This document shows, piece by piece, positions 50,211 through 63,879 of a stretch of DNA of 64,000 nt. Source of the DNA: Ricinus communis. Taxonomy: Eukaryota; Streptophyta; Magnoliopsida; Malpighiales; Euphorbiaceae. How positions within the stretch are numbered: the stretch's first letter is position 1; the number at the start of each line of letters is the position of its first letter. The stretch spans positions 7,256,501 to 7,320,500 of the forward strand of contig NC_063260.1 in the NCBI RefSeq assembly GCF_019578655.1, written 5' to 3'. The notes below the pieces were generated by a model. That model worked only from the letters and a program-made list of their open reading frames with translations. It searched no databases and was not told the origin of the DNA. Made by a program: the position numbers and the translations under genes.

Positions 50211-52002
50211 TTCCTTTTAAAACATTCTCTTATTGACTACTGCACATAATATCACTGCATGTCTCTTATAAAATTACATTATAAAAAAAAAAAGAGAAAA
50301 AAAGATTTTAAAAACATAATGGTAAAAATAATATTTTTACTAAAAAGACGGTAATTTTTAAGGGAAGAAAACATGAAAAGAAAAACGCAAGATGGATCAT
50401 AAAATTCATTAATACTATATTTAGTTAAAATTTATAAAAAAATTTATTTCATTTCTAAAAAAAGATATGAGAAATAAAATAAAATAAAATGATGAGATTG
50501 AAAAAGATATTTTTGTGTTATGAGATGTATTGACTTACTAACGTAGAATTTATTTAAAAATTCTATCTATTTTATTAGAATTTAGTTTAGCTATAACGAA
50601 ACTCACAATAATTTATTTATATAGAATATTAAATTAAATTTTATTTTATTTAAAGTATATAAATTTTATATTCATAAATTTTGTAAATTACAACAAAACA
50701 TTGTGTAAAAAAAAACTTGCATTCTAAAGACATTACATAAATAAAAGGGACTAACACAGGGTGGATCAGTATCAAAATTAATTGTAATTATGGTTTCTAC
50801 ACTTACCTGATATAGGATTAGATTAGCAGTAGTAATTATGATTAGTAGCTATATATTTAGGGATAAATATGCAAATAAATGCCTTGTATTCTTCTTTACA
50901 TCCTGTGTAATTCCTCAATAGGTAAAATTACAACATACACTAACTTCTATAGATCGCTTTGTACACATACGATATTGGAGCAACAATGACCACCGACCAT
51001 CAATTAACCATTTGCAACCTCTCTTTCTTTCTCTTCTACCACTGCTCACCATTTATTGACTGTCAAATTCACAAAAAGGAATTACTTTAGCATGAAAACT
51101 TAATCATTTTGCCTCTTCTTAACTATCAAGACCCCATGAAATGCTATAACCTTCTTTCCTTTTAAATAATGACCATAAAAATTTATTTAGATAAAATGAC
51201 TATAATATTTGAAACAAGTTACAAACAAAAAGAATTCATAAAGAGAAGACGTGAGAAAGAAATAAAAGTAATATAAAATTTATTTGAAAATTCTATTTAT
51301 TAGTTGAATTTTAATTTAATTAAAATGAATTCCGTGAATTTAACTAAGTAAAAATCTAATTGGAATTTCTTTTCAACCAAACATACAAATTCGTAAACGA
51401 ATTTTAAAAATCATTGAAAACTGCAAGTAGAAAAATAAACATGCATTTATAATTACTTTTTCTTTTGAAGCATTAATAGGTACATTCCATCTTCCTTTAT
51501 TGGTTAAACTAGCTTATTCAGCTACTTCCTCAAATTAAATGCACCCAATAAGGAAATAATTTATTTTGTAGCCTTTAGGTAGGACTGCCAAAATTACAAC
51601 TCAAGTTAAATAACGTACAACAGCAGATTAATTAGCTATTTTCCACATATAAATATCATATAGAAAGAAAAAAGAATTTATCGTTTGATCCTTTGCTTAT
51701 CCAAAAAAAAAAAAAAAGAGCAAACATCTCAGGAACCAAACAACTTTCTAGTACATATCAAAACATGCAATAACAAATGTTAAGGCTACTTCGTTTCTAC
51801 AAAGAAACCCGCTATCATGTAAATGATACCTAAAATCGTTCTTTCAGCAAATTCATTATGCAAATACATCACTAGCCAAATCAATAACACCAAGGCTTTT
51901 TTTTTTTTTCTATTATCATCATTTCAGTACAAGTATCAGAGTTCTGGCATTGCAAAGCTTTACTCAGATCATCTAGCAGTTTTCACACACCAAAGCTTCA
52001 CT
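50211..52002. other. AT-rich intergenic sequence with the 3' UTR of dioxygenase B
   Basis: No genes were seen. The right end, about 51800-52002, is less AT-biased and probably contains the 3' UTR of the minus-strand dioxygenase B. Confidence 0.4.
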
Positions 52003-55000
52003 CTACGAGCCATATGTAAGCCTAAACCGCTCTTTCAGGTAGTCTCCACTGCGAATTGGAGGAAATCTGCAAAACAAGCCCATACATGTTATCCCCATTT
52101 CAATTAAAAGAGGATGTCTAAAAGAATAGTATTCTAAGTACACATATTGTTATTTATACAAAAAGTGTGCATCTTGTAATACAGCCTTGAATTTGAAGGA
52201 TATCACAGTTAATAATGAAACCTTATTATAACGGTAGCATCAGCTTGTTGAAAGAGGTCCAAATAGATTGCAGAAATTTACAAGCCAAAGCACCATGTTT
52301 TCATGATTTATACAGTCAAAGCAAACTAAAACTGCAATTATTCATGATTGGATAGATGAAAAAGTCTTAAAACTTTTTATTCCCAGGTTGATACTACCAA
52401 TCAAAGCAACTGAAAAATGTAATAATAAGCCAACCATCAAGAGATACCTTTTGGGACATGATTCACTGCAACAACTCTCCAAACATTGCACAATGCAGTT
52501 TGAATTAGGATCTAAAAAGAATGCCATCTGCAATATCAAAACTCAAAATATGTCAACTAATTACAGAATCATCAAAGTAAAGAGAGTAAATTAGAAATAA
52601 AAAGCATGTTTAAACATTCTTACAGATAGAAATCATTCTCACATTCTGAGTAAATGCCACATAAGGTCATGTTCCAGAATCTTTCAGATTAAATGTTTAG
52701 GCGTGCTGATATAATCTGTTGTGTGATAGGAACAATCACTAAAAAAGTGCCACATGCATGACATGTGATACACTTTTTCAATTCCTACATCTATATGCAA
52801 AAGTTTCAAGTTTAGGGACTTTATTGTTTTGATATTTTGCACAAGGTACATAAGCATCATCTAGTACAGGTTCAGGGTCAACTTCTTCCCATAAGCCGCA
52901 ACTTGCCAACCAAACATTTTGCTCAACCAGGAGAGTTCTTTAGCATCCAATCCATCCAAAATAAAAAAATTAATTTCTTCAATAACTAACTAATCTATCT
53001 TAGAGGCATTTCTTCCTGAATCCTGATCAAACCTTATGATATCATCTAACTCAGAAAGTATAGGCAACAAGTTTATAATCCATGGAAAAGGTTAATATAA
53101 TATTTTACAAATCCAAAATATACCAACAGGTTGAACTCACAAGCACAGTTAAGCTAAGTTGTAGAAGCATTAATGACATATAAGATGAAAAAAAAGAAGG
53201 AAGTAAACATAGAAATTAATAAATAATTACAGAGTAGCGTTCTTGTCCAACTGGCATCACACGGTGCAATGTGGACCTACAAATAATTGACCAAGCACAA
53301 ATAGTAAAAATATTAAAAGAAGAGAAACATCCCAAAGCAAAAACTTTACTTATATATTTATTTGCATTAGAGTAATAGTTTTCATAAGCATCCAGAAAAT
53401 GTTTCAAGGTGCAAAAGAAAATGGAATGCTTTACCGAAAAGAACAATTAGTCCACCTCTCCATCATGTCCCCAATGTTAACTATGAAAGCCCTGCAAGTT
53501 CAAATTTAAAGACCTATGGTTGAAATGGTGAATACAAACCAATTCGTAATAAATATGCCATGAGAATCAGACTGCCAGATAAAAATATAAAGTAAAACAA
53601 CTACTTATGCCCACAAACACTTATTGACACATACTACATGTCAAGATATCTTCCACAATTCAAACTCAAATTATTATTAAGAACATAAAATGAATTTCAA
53701 ATTAATTAGAAACTTCAAGTCCAAAATATCATAGTCATCTATGACACTCAATTTGACAGCCAAAAAACAAGCATGAGCAACCATAATACTTTAATCATTG
53801 TTTAGGTTAATATTACTTCTGAATATGTCAAAGGCAAACCACCTCCTTATCCAAATAATTCCTCTATACGGACGCAGACAAAAGAAAAGAAAAAAAGAAA
53901 AAAGACCACTTCGCCACAACCAACTTACCTATCCATCTGTAACACATCTTCCCAGGTCCGTGGTTCTTTAGATTTTTCTCTACAAACCTGTTATCAGTGA
54001 GAAATCACAATACATGGTTATAGAATTAGCACTTGAAGTTGTAACTCTAAAATTAAGTATGAGGAAACTACGAAGATAGTAAGAGGGAGAAAAACATATA
54101 TACACATGCCTGAAGTCCTGGTACACCATCAGTTGCCAAAAGAGTGATCATTCCATAGTCTGAATGTGCCGAAGCACCAAATATTTTTTCCTTGGAATGC
54201 CTCAATTCACCTGAGATTAACAAAGTTGTTTTTCCAAAATTAGTTAAGTATTTTAGGGTGGGATATGTTCACTGTTGGATCTACTTGGATGGATTTCATA
54301 TCCTAATATTCTCACGCCAGACAAATTAGGCACTATTCAGATTAGGACCTTGGAAGATTCTAGATTATGAAGCTATACCAAGGGAAATGATCTGTGAGCC
54401 TGAATCAGAATTTCTAGATGAACTGATGTTGAATTCATACCTAGAATTAAAATGATTATTAAGAGAAAACTATGAGGTCAATCTCCTTGGAAAACTCAGC
54501 TGTAGACATGAGCATTTTGTCTAATATTATTTCAGAAATTTAGCTTTTTAACAAAACCTAAAAGATCATTAAATAACCTAGACTGCGGTCTTAATTGTTG
54601 CTTTCTCTTCAATTACAGCATCCCATCTAGTCCATAAAATTTGCTGTCTAATTATATTAAGAAAGAGAAAAAGAAACAAAAAGAAGACAAACTGAGCCCA
54701 CCCGGATAATGTAAAAGGCGAAGAAAGGCTTCTGGTTGATCCAAAGCTCCTATTTTCTCAAAGTAATCTTTATCCAAGTTCAGAGCCAAAGCAATCAGAG
54801 AGATTAGTCTTTTTCCAGCAGACCTGAGGGAGCATGTAGCACCAAGTAAGAAACTAAATCATTTCTTTATCTATTTGCTGTCTAAAATTCTCCAACTTGC
54901 AGGTTATGAGACTGCATATAAGATGATGCCACGAAAATAACGATCCAAGCAAAGCTAGTTTTATCCATGTTTAGCATACAGCCATCTTCCATTTTATGCA

Positions 55001-56155
55001 TAAATACCAAATTCATACTTCCAAATAAAAGCGCACTTTTCAATGAATAATTAGGGAAATAAGAATAAATTAAATATAAAAATTAGATAATAATGGAAAT
55101 CAAATCTTTAATGGGTTACTTTTGAAACTCATCTATAAACACACAAAATTAAACATAATAAATTGAAAAAGAAAAAAGACTAGGCGGATTAAAAGAAAAC
55201 AACTTACAAAGCTTTATTATAGTAAGCCTCCATAGTGGGTCTCCAAGATGGGAGAACTTCTGAAATTTCCTAGCCACGTGAACACCTTAAGTAGTGATCA
55301 TAACACTTAATTGCATAATGAACATCTCCAATTCAAAAAAAAGGAAAAACAAGAGAAGCGAATTATCAGCAATTAGGATACCTTGTGATGGCCATTGGTT
55401 GAGATCACTTTTCTCTAAAGGACCAATATAGAAACTTTCTTTACAGTCACCTGCTTTTATTCTCAATTTATTATTCGATCAAACAATTATAACTAAAATT
55501 AACAAAGCATATCACTTGTTTGGGATAAAACTATTGCAAGATGTCAACTGAACTGAATGCTTACAAAATCATATCACTTTCACATTTCATTTCTTTCAAA
55601 ACTTACTAATACTTTTCAAGTTGAAGCAATTGAATTCTAGCAATTACCAAACATGAGAATTAATTTTTTATTGCATTTTTAGACTTTCCAAACAGGCTTA
55701 TCATAACCAAATACTTTGCATAACATATCATTAATACAAACTTAAAAATAAGAAATAACCTTTGGAATTAGAAAGAGAAAAATCGAGATTCTCAGCGAAC
55801 AAAGGCGTGTAACCTCTGTGTTCGTTTCGAAGCAATTTCATTTTCTCAGCGAAAGGTAGCGAGAAAAATTTCTTGCTCTCTTCAAAAACTTTCGCAATTA
55901 ATTCCTGCTCTATTCCATGATTCACAAGGTAAAAGAATCCATATTCTACACATGCCTGCGATATGTATTTGAATAATCCATAGAATTCAGAACTCATGCA
56001 GTTAATCAAAATTTACACTATTTGTTTGTTTTTTTTTTTTTTTTTTTTGAGTTCAATCATATCAATCAAACCTGGCGGATTGAATTGGCGGTAGAGAAGT
56101 GATCGGGTAAGGAGAGGTCTACGATTGGAAGCTTTGCAGCTTCTATCATTGTCAT
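52003..56155 (-). CDS. 2-oxoglutarate/Fe(II)-dependent dioxygenase, paralog B (11 exons)
   Basis: Exons on the minus strand: 56072-56155, 55760-55955, 55382-55450, 55208-55259, 54702-54823, 54110-54210, 53929-53987, 53435-53491, 53231-53276, 52448-52527, 52003-52066. Every internal exon except exon 2 (one codon longer) has the same length and phase as in paralog A. The product is 309 aa. Fe ligands are H190-x-D192 (GASAHSDYG) and H251 (STLHRV); 2-oxoglutarate ligands are R260-x-S262. There are two ATGs in frame at 56155 and 56149; the first was chosen. Intron 6 has a GC donor, as in A. Just before AFIVNIGD the usual His-Val-Asn-Gly reads Gln-Met-Asp-Arg at the exon 7/8 edge. Likely a cytosolic oxygenase of the At3g50210/DIN11 type, substrate unknown. 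It is more compact than A, with introns mostly free of transposons. Confidence 0.86.
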
Positions 56156-56690
56156 TTCCTATTGTCTAATGATTGAAACTGCTACTTTGCTGCTGATTTT
56201 TGTGAAGAAGATGATGATGGTTTTCAAGGGACCAACTACTGAACTAAGGGTAAGTAAGGCTGAGGTGGGAATTGAGTTTGCGAAGCAACCTCAATTTTTT
56301 ATTTTGGATTATTTTAGTTTTAAAAATTGCTTTTTAAAAAAATAAGTAAATAGTTTTTTTTTTTCTAAACATATGTTTGGAAAAAGTAATTTACTAATAA
56401 ATTAAAAATAAGAAAATTTAAATATTCTTTTTGACAAACACTAAAAAATTGACTAGTGATTATATGAGCTAAACAGTAAATTTGACCCACGAACTCAAAG
56501 TCAATGCAACTAGCTTGAATTTTAAATTTATTATTTATATAATTTATACCGATTAATTCTTATAAATAAATTAAATTATCACAATTTATAATTTTGATTA
56601 TTAGTTTTCATAATAAATATTTAAATATTCAATTAAAATTGAAATTTTTTAACACAATTCGACTAAATTAGAATATATAATTACACGGGT
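56156..56690. other. Upstream region of dioxygenase B
   Basis: The first ~130 bases are less AT-rich and probably form the leader and promoter-proximal DNA of gene B. No specific element is evident. A homopolymer T-run lies in its first intron (56028-56048). Confidence 0.35.
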
Positions 56691-57380
56691 TTGGATCTAA
56701 AATAAACAAATTCGAGTTATAAACGAGTCAATCTATTTATTACATAAAAATAAATTAAATTTAAATAGATTGATATGTTTATCCCGCGAATAACACAAAT
56801 AAATATATTTATTTAACGAATTCATAGATAAAGAGATATATATAATACATATAAACAAATCTAAACGTATTTATTTTCTCTTTTTATATTTATATAAATA
56901 ATTTTATTATTTATAAAGATATAATTATATTTTAAAATAATAATTTAAATTTAAGTTATTTTATAATTAATATATATTTTTAAGAATTATAATAATTAGT
57001 CAATACATTTAATCTAATTAATAAATATGTCTGTATTTGAATTTGATATTTTGATACAGTTAGTTAAAAATATCGTGATCGAATTAATCATTTTTATGTT
57101 ATATACATCTCTCGACACGACACGACACGATATTAATTATCAATTCTACATTCAATTAGATTATGTAAAATTAAATAATTTAAATTTAACTCAAAAATAT
57201 AAGATTTAAAACTTAGTATAATTCAATGATCAAACTGAATCCTTTATTCTTTTATTGGATCGAATTAGTTATTTTTAACAAATTAATGGGCAACTTTGTT
57301 TTAAAAATTGAATTCAAATGAATTGCTTATGGGTTTCGAGTTCGGATCAAGTTAATCCTTTACCCAACTTCGACATTTAT
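56690..57380. repeat. Dispersed repeat remnant with CGACA-type words
   Basis: The segment contains CACGGGTTTGG, AACGAGTCAATC and a CGACACGACACGACACGAT run at about 57113-57130. Such words recur together in dispersed non-autonomous repeats of plant genomes. No terminal inverted repeat could be defined. Confidence 0.3.
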
Positions 57381-58531
57381 GATTTAGGACCTCATAAAAA
57401 AATGGAAAGGAAAAATGAATTATTAAAAAATATACATATCATCAATTCTTCGTTTTTCTGTTATATCATATCAGAATCATCTATTTTAATATTTGCATAT
57501 ATAAAAGCTCTAATATTTGAGTAACTATTTATTTATATATATACATATATTTATTTATTTATTTTAAAAATATATTCATAATTTACATACATGGATAAGA
57601 TAATTTAATTTTATTGTAGATTGATTAAATGACATAAACAACTTTTAAAATATTAAAAGTTATAGTAACTTTTAGAAATTTAATTATCGATACCATTGTT
57701 TCAATTTGATTCATCAAGAGCGAAAAGTTTAAATAAAAAAGCTACCAAAACAAAATAACATTAACTTTTAAGAAGCTAGAACCAAACCAAACCGAAAGGA
57801 ATAACCAAATCAAATCAAACTAATCTGGTTGGTTGGTTTAATGTTCCAGTTTTTATTCTGTTTTACGACCCCCACCCTAGGATCCGGCATGACCATAATT
57901 TATATACAAAATAAACTGTCGGGCCTAACCCACACAGCATCCAGGCCTCCATTGGGTTGGATACAGAGACGAAATTCTGACCAAGCCGATTTACCAAACT
58001 TTAAGGGCATTTTAGAGATTCAACCCTATAAAGAACTCATGCCAACCATGTGGGGCAGCAATATTAAGACGAGCAATTGCATTTTGAAAAACAAATAGAA
58101 TACAAGTTAATAAAAATTGCTGGCAGCAATCGAGAAAAGGAAAATGAGAAACCTGATGCGAGATTCTAATTACTTGACATGATACAAAAATGAAGACCTC
58201 ACATTTGATCAAAAGAACAGCAAGAAGAAACAGAGATGATCCTGAATCTCAATTTTCAATTAGGAATCAGTATGTAGTATGCTTATATACCTCTCCCCGC
58301 GAAACTCACAATTCAGCAGTGCGGCCCTCGTTAACCAAAAAAATTTATGGCTTTGTTTCACTGCTCACTCATTTTGCTTTAGTGGTGCATCCCTCTCAAC
58401 CAAAAGAGTTAATGGCCTTTTCTTCTTTTCGCTGCTGATTCATGCTGCATCCCGCGCACCCCGTCTACAACGAAAGACGATCATAGGTAGTCACAGGAAT
58501 CAATAGTATACAGAATGGCCAACAACACTCT
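57381..58531. other. Intergenic sequence and 3' UTR of HOS1
   Basis: AT-rich up to about 57830, then balanced composition up to 58531. The latter part is probably the HOS1 3' UTR on the minus strand. Short plus-strand frames here are shadows. Confidence 0.4.
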
Positions 58532-61500
58532 TCATCTTTTAGCAAACCTACTTCTTCTAATTCCTCGTCCGGGTGTTGTAAAAGAAGCTACTCCAACAGC
58601 CCTCTCCAAATTATGCTCCCCTTCCTCATCACTGGACTCATCAGACCTCCATCTTAGCCCACCATTTACATTTCCTTCATCGACAGTGAAACCCTTCTCT
58701 CTACTGCTAAGATGTCAGAAAACAAAATAAATAACACAGAAAATGGGAATGGAGGATTAACATTGCAACTAAAGAGCAGGAGAAAAAGGAAAATGCAGGA
58801 GAGGCTTCTTGTAGCAGAAAAGTTTAATAAGCAATGAAGGCTTCAAAAAGGTCAGGCACCAAAGTTTAGAAGAGTTCAGATTTTACCTTATACCAATGTC
58901 CATTGGATCAGCTTCAGAAGTCACATTCCAAGATCCATCATCTGGTCTATAAGAATGAACCCTTTTAGTAGACGAACGTGAAGAATCATTAAGAAAGCCA
59001 CGACTGCCACCGGACATAGCAATTGGAGTTTTAACCTTGTGGACATAATGGAGACTTGTATTTTGAAACTGCTCACTGAATCCATTTTGTTCCATTTCTG
59101 GTGAGAATTCATCCAATTGACCATGATGCAGGTGGCTGTCAGAAAGGACATTGAATGAAGTTTTGCTGACATCCTTTAGTCGTGTGGCGCTCATGGGACT
59201 AACACAAGGAATAACATGATTTGGGGTTCCATCATAGTTAACACTCTTGTGAGTGTTAACTTGTGGCTTCAGTCCTTTTCCTGCATTTGTAAATAACCTT
59301 TCATGGAGAACTGATGGAGGGCCATTATCGCCAAGGCCAAAGTGAGGCTTGTTGACAGATCCACTGCGTATTGAAGTTTCAGTAACTGATGATTTAAATG
59401 GAGTTATATGATTTGTCTGCAGAAGGAGAGAGGAATTATCAGATGGGGGAATCAGTAAACTGCTTGACTTTAGCTGTTGGACCATGGGTTCAGACTTTGC
59501 TGGTATTTCAACTTGTTCGCGCCAGACATTATAAATCTGAGGCAACAGTTTTCCAGTCTTTGCTTGCGGCTGTTGGGCTTGTGGTAGCAACTCAATGGAT
59601 TTAGCCTGTAAAAAGCACATAAAATTCAGACAAAATTATGTCCCCAAATTGCAAGAATGTCCCATGTGCCTATATACATCCTCCAACTTGCATCAGACAA
59701 AAAGATAAAGATGAAAATAACAAAAATTAAAGACAATAGTCAGCAGTTAGGCCTCTTCTTGCCAGGAACGACAGTCCAAAAACAAAACATACCCAGAAGA
59801 AATTCCAATGTTACATGTAGAGTGCTTGTAAAACAGTCAGTCTGTCATTGTGCTCCCGCATAAATCTAGTTGGCCATTGTAATTGAACGCGACAAGGATT
59901 AAAGTTGAACCAAATCAAACTTAAAACCCATGAACATTTCTGTTTAAGTTTGACATGTGTAAAAACAAACTTTTATCCCCTCAAAGAACTTGGTTAATTT
60001 TGGACAAAAATGCATTCCTTGGTCCTACAAGTTTGAAGCACTTACAACAAGTCCTGTTCTCCAATTACTAGCTGATCTCATTCTTGATAAAACCTCTTCA
60101 TTGTCAGAATTCTTTGACAGGAAGTCCTGCTCCACATTCTGAAGTTGCAGATCCACTTGGTATGCTTCGGCATATCGGTAGCGCTGGAATAGTGAAAGAA
60201 CATAAGTTCACATGTTATCAGCTTATGCATCATAAGATCTTAATAGGAAATATGAAACACATTTCTCATAAAGTGAGTGCCATTATGTATAAGCAATGTC
60301 ATCATTCACAAAAATAAACACTATCTAATGGAATCTTATTCGTCATCAGTTCATCCTGTAGCTGGGACAAGAAAACATATCAAAACTTTTGTTTTCAGCT
60401 TTATAATATATATATATATAGGTGAAATACAATATAACAACTTTCATTCCTGTTCATCTAATGTTCAACAGTCCAGTCCCTGGGTTCTTTCCAGCACCAG
60501 AAATCCAGAAGCACCCTATCTATGTCACAATGAGAATTCTTTTATAACAATTCAATCACCTTACAACCTGATGACCTGAGAAAAGTCCTTTGATATTATA
60601 TGGTGAAAGAATATAGGCATGCCTTTTTCAAACTCATAGAAGATGATAAGTTCTAAAATCCTATAAAACAAAATAATAACGGAAAAGGCAGGTTTCCCAT
60701 ACCAATTCATACCCCACAGGAAGAGCCTAATGCATTGCTGAAAGCTCACTTTGACTTAGAAATGAAGTGATAAACATGTGAAAACCAGACTTAGAAGTAG
60801 AAGATAAATTTTAAATAATAACCTGGTTGTAGTAGACACACTATTGAGACATCTTGCAGTAACTTGAGCACAATGTAATTCACAAAATAAAGTGCAGAAT
60901 GTCACTTATCCACAAGATACCATAATATCATTGAACATGGATCATTATCAAATAAAAGGTCCCTCTAAAACCAAAGTAAAGTTTAAAAACAAAAAAAAAA
61001 AGAAAGAAAGTTTAGTTTAAGAGAAGAGAATATCAGTATCACTATAAACTATTGTTATCATCAATGTAGACCTCGTTAGTATGCCAGAACTTATAAGTTG
61101 ATTTCATCAAAATAGTCAATGCGCATCAAAATTCATGGCAACCACCATTTCTTTTCTCAAAAATTATACTCACTGATAAAAGTACACACCATGGAATTTC
61201 CAACTCAAACCTAGCTCAAATCAGCTAAGACCAGAGCTAGTAAATACCTGGAGATAAAATACAACCAGCAGACTTCCAGTGGTTGATGAAGGATCGTGTG
61301 TTGCACATTCTAAAAGACATTTATGGATATAGTTCTCCTCATCTGAACTCCAAGGCAACTCTATCATCCGGTCTACCAATTTGCTCTTGATGCAAAGACA
61401 ACAGATTTCAGTAACCAGCACCTCGACCCAGTCCTCCCAAGTCTTGCAATCACCTTTTAATTCAGCGGAAGCATCCTCAGGCAGTCCATCCTTCCGCTTC

Positions 61501-63879
61501 TTTTCCTTAACTTTAGTGCAAAGCATTCTCTGATGCATAAATGCTTCAGTGAGAAGTCCACACTCAACCCTCACACGAATAGCTGTAACAGCCTCACTAA
61601 GTGAAACCATTTGTGATCCATCACGCCCAGACCAACGTAACACCATCAGAGCTACTTCCGGTGCTTCCCTTTCTAACAACACTTGAGCAATCTTAGGATG
61701 TGTTGTTGGGCCTCCAATCTCAGGAAGCAGGTGACAAGCTTCCTAAGCAATATAGATTTGAATAATAATCAGCATATTGAAATTAAGAAATAGGATAGAT
61801 CATAACACACTAAGAAGCTGAAAAACAGATTCATCAATATCATACCTACAATGCAGCCAATTATACTAAACTTCTTAATACAAAAACCTAAGTTAGTATA
61901 TCACATTGAATTTAATGAACTTCTCATGCACAATGCACCAAACTAATTGTTTAGTCTCAATAGGATCTTTTCCTTATGTTTTCGAAAAGTAAAAATATTA
62001 CTTTCTTCCTGAAGAGTTTTTGCCGGTTATACAGAATAATTTCCAACAACTTTACAAAAGAGAAATGGCAGTTATATAATGCTGCAGTCTGAGCAAAAAC
62101 AAACATTCATGATAGTGAAAATGACATTTCATAGGACAATCAAAGTACTATATTACTTAGTAAGCTTACCCTCTACCAAACTATTGGCCTCTCACAAATT
62201 CTTTCACATCGCATCTATTTCCTTGATCAAAATGAAAGTGGAGAGCAATCCAATTATTCATTATCAGCAAAATTATATTCAATTACCTTTAGAGTTTCAT
62301 CTGTGTGGTCATCTAGAAGATAAAAGGCCAGTGATTCGAGTAATGCATGCCTGGTTATACCAAATGTAGCTGCAAAGTCATCTATGAGGTGCCTCCAAGT
62401 TTCATCAGGCATTGTCCAATACCGATCAAAAAGGAAATAAAGTAACTGATATCATGTTAAGGACAAAGGGGAAAAATTTGTCTTCAAACTGAAAATAGAT
62501 GCAATCATCAGGACCGTGTATACTTAAAGATTAGAAATGAAAAGAAAAAAGATAATGATAATGACATGACCCAAACAGAGCAAGGATACGATTGCTTGCT
62601 TTGCAACCACCAAATCAGAACTTCCATGTAAAAAGAGTACATCAACGGCAGCTCGAAGACTTTCAAATGGATAGCATCCTGCCACCCCCTCTATCTTAGA
62701 CCTAAAAAATGACCCACGGTCCTTCTGTAAAGATGCAAGTTCTAAATCCTCTCGGATATCCTGTAAATATCCTTGTTCTATCCCAAGATTTGATAAAGCA
62801 TCTTCAATGAACAAAGAACCAGTCTGCATACTGGAGTCAGCAGATTGATTTATTATATCTGGCCAAGAGCGCGTAATTGCAGCTGATTTTCTCTCACGAA
62901 CAATAGAACGCCATGATGAAAAATTAGCATGACGAGACTTAATATTCTCCAAAAATTGATGCTTTATGCACCATTTCATAATCTCCATATGCTGAAATAA
63001 AGCATAAACACCATGAAATAGCTAGTAATCAGAAGTCAAAAGAAATAAATTCCAACTTTCGTTTTCATTCAGATTTGCAAAATTGAAAAACCTAATATAA
63101 GTTCAATCAATATTCAAGATCCACTAAAATTATAATTGTGATAACAAGATGATCAATAATGTAAAGGACAACTTCAATCCTCTTTCTTGCAATTGCTAGT
63201 TTAGGTAGTTTTTAAAATTGACCTTGATGAAATCTAAACAATTAAAATCCAAACATTTTGAAGATTCTAAAATGCTAAGGGAGAAGCATTATTCAGATAT
63301 CAGAAGGGAAAAATAAAAGAAAGGTAATAATGACATCGCTTATATAGACCTAAGAAAAGACTAAGGTTTAGAAGTAAAAATAAAGAAATTATAAGAGATA
63401 TTTGCACATAATAAAACAGTAGACATATACAGCATTCCTTTAACAACTCGATTTTTTCTAAGCAACCGAACCTGCTTTGTCTTTAAAATGCTCTCTTGAA
63501 GAAGCTGCAGGTCATGGAGCCGTGCTGAAAGATTACCCTTAAATGATGACTCCAAAACTTCAAGCACATCAGACAATCCAGCCAGACGTACTGAAAATTT
63601 AACAAGAAAATTCAACCTAGTTTTCATTTCTTCTGCTTCAAGATTATCTTACACAAGTGTTAAGGAGATCACACTTAATAATCAGAAAACTAAATACATA
63701 ATAAACAAAAAAGTAACAACATAAATCCAATATCAAATTTAAATAAAGGATACAAATCCCCTGAAGTTCCAATACAATATTTCTGAAGGTTTGCTTGCAC
63801 CAATCCTTCACAACAACTTCATCCAGCAAGAAAGCAACAACAGGATCACTAGACACAGCAGTTTCATCCATACAAACAT
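58532..63879 (-). CDS. HOS1: HOS1, RING E3 ubiquitin ligase with ELYS-like domain (3' part; 5' exons off-window)
   Basis: Eight exons on the minus strand: 63754-63879, 63472-63647, 62590-62991, 62287-62445, 61248-61742, 60046-60183, 58887-59605, 58532-58703. They join in frame for about 795 residues to the TGA at 58532. Diagnostic segments are MDETAVSSDPVVAFLLDEVVVKDW at the left part of the visible protein (given here in pieces: MDETAVSSDP, then LLDEVVVKDW), then DLVVAKQAI, IDDFAATFGITRH, ALMVLRWSGRDG and ELPWSSDEE. These make up the ELYS-like helical region of HOS1. The C-terminal 300 residues are polar and disordered, ending in basic RRSRFAKR. HOS1 negatively regulates cold signalling by ubiquitinating ICE1, affects flowering and associates with the nuclear pore. 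The RING domain should lie in exons beyond 64000. The first visible exon could begin 9 bases earlier at 63888 (in-frame alternative AG). Confidence 0.92.

Noticed and set aside
22261..56155. Biosynthetic gene cluster built on the two dioxygenases
   Set aside because: They are paralogs of one family, and the other genes (SMPD4-like, HOS1) are unrelated housekeeping or regulatory genes. No partner enzymes are present.
58012..58730. Short frames downstream of and overlapping the last HOS1 exon
   Set aside because: They fall in the HOS1 3' UTR or antisense to its last exon, which joins in frame to the previous exon and ends in the expected basic tail.
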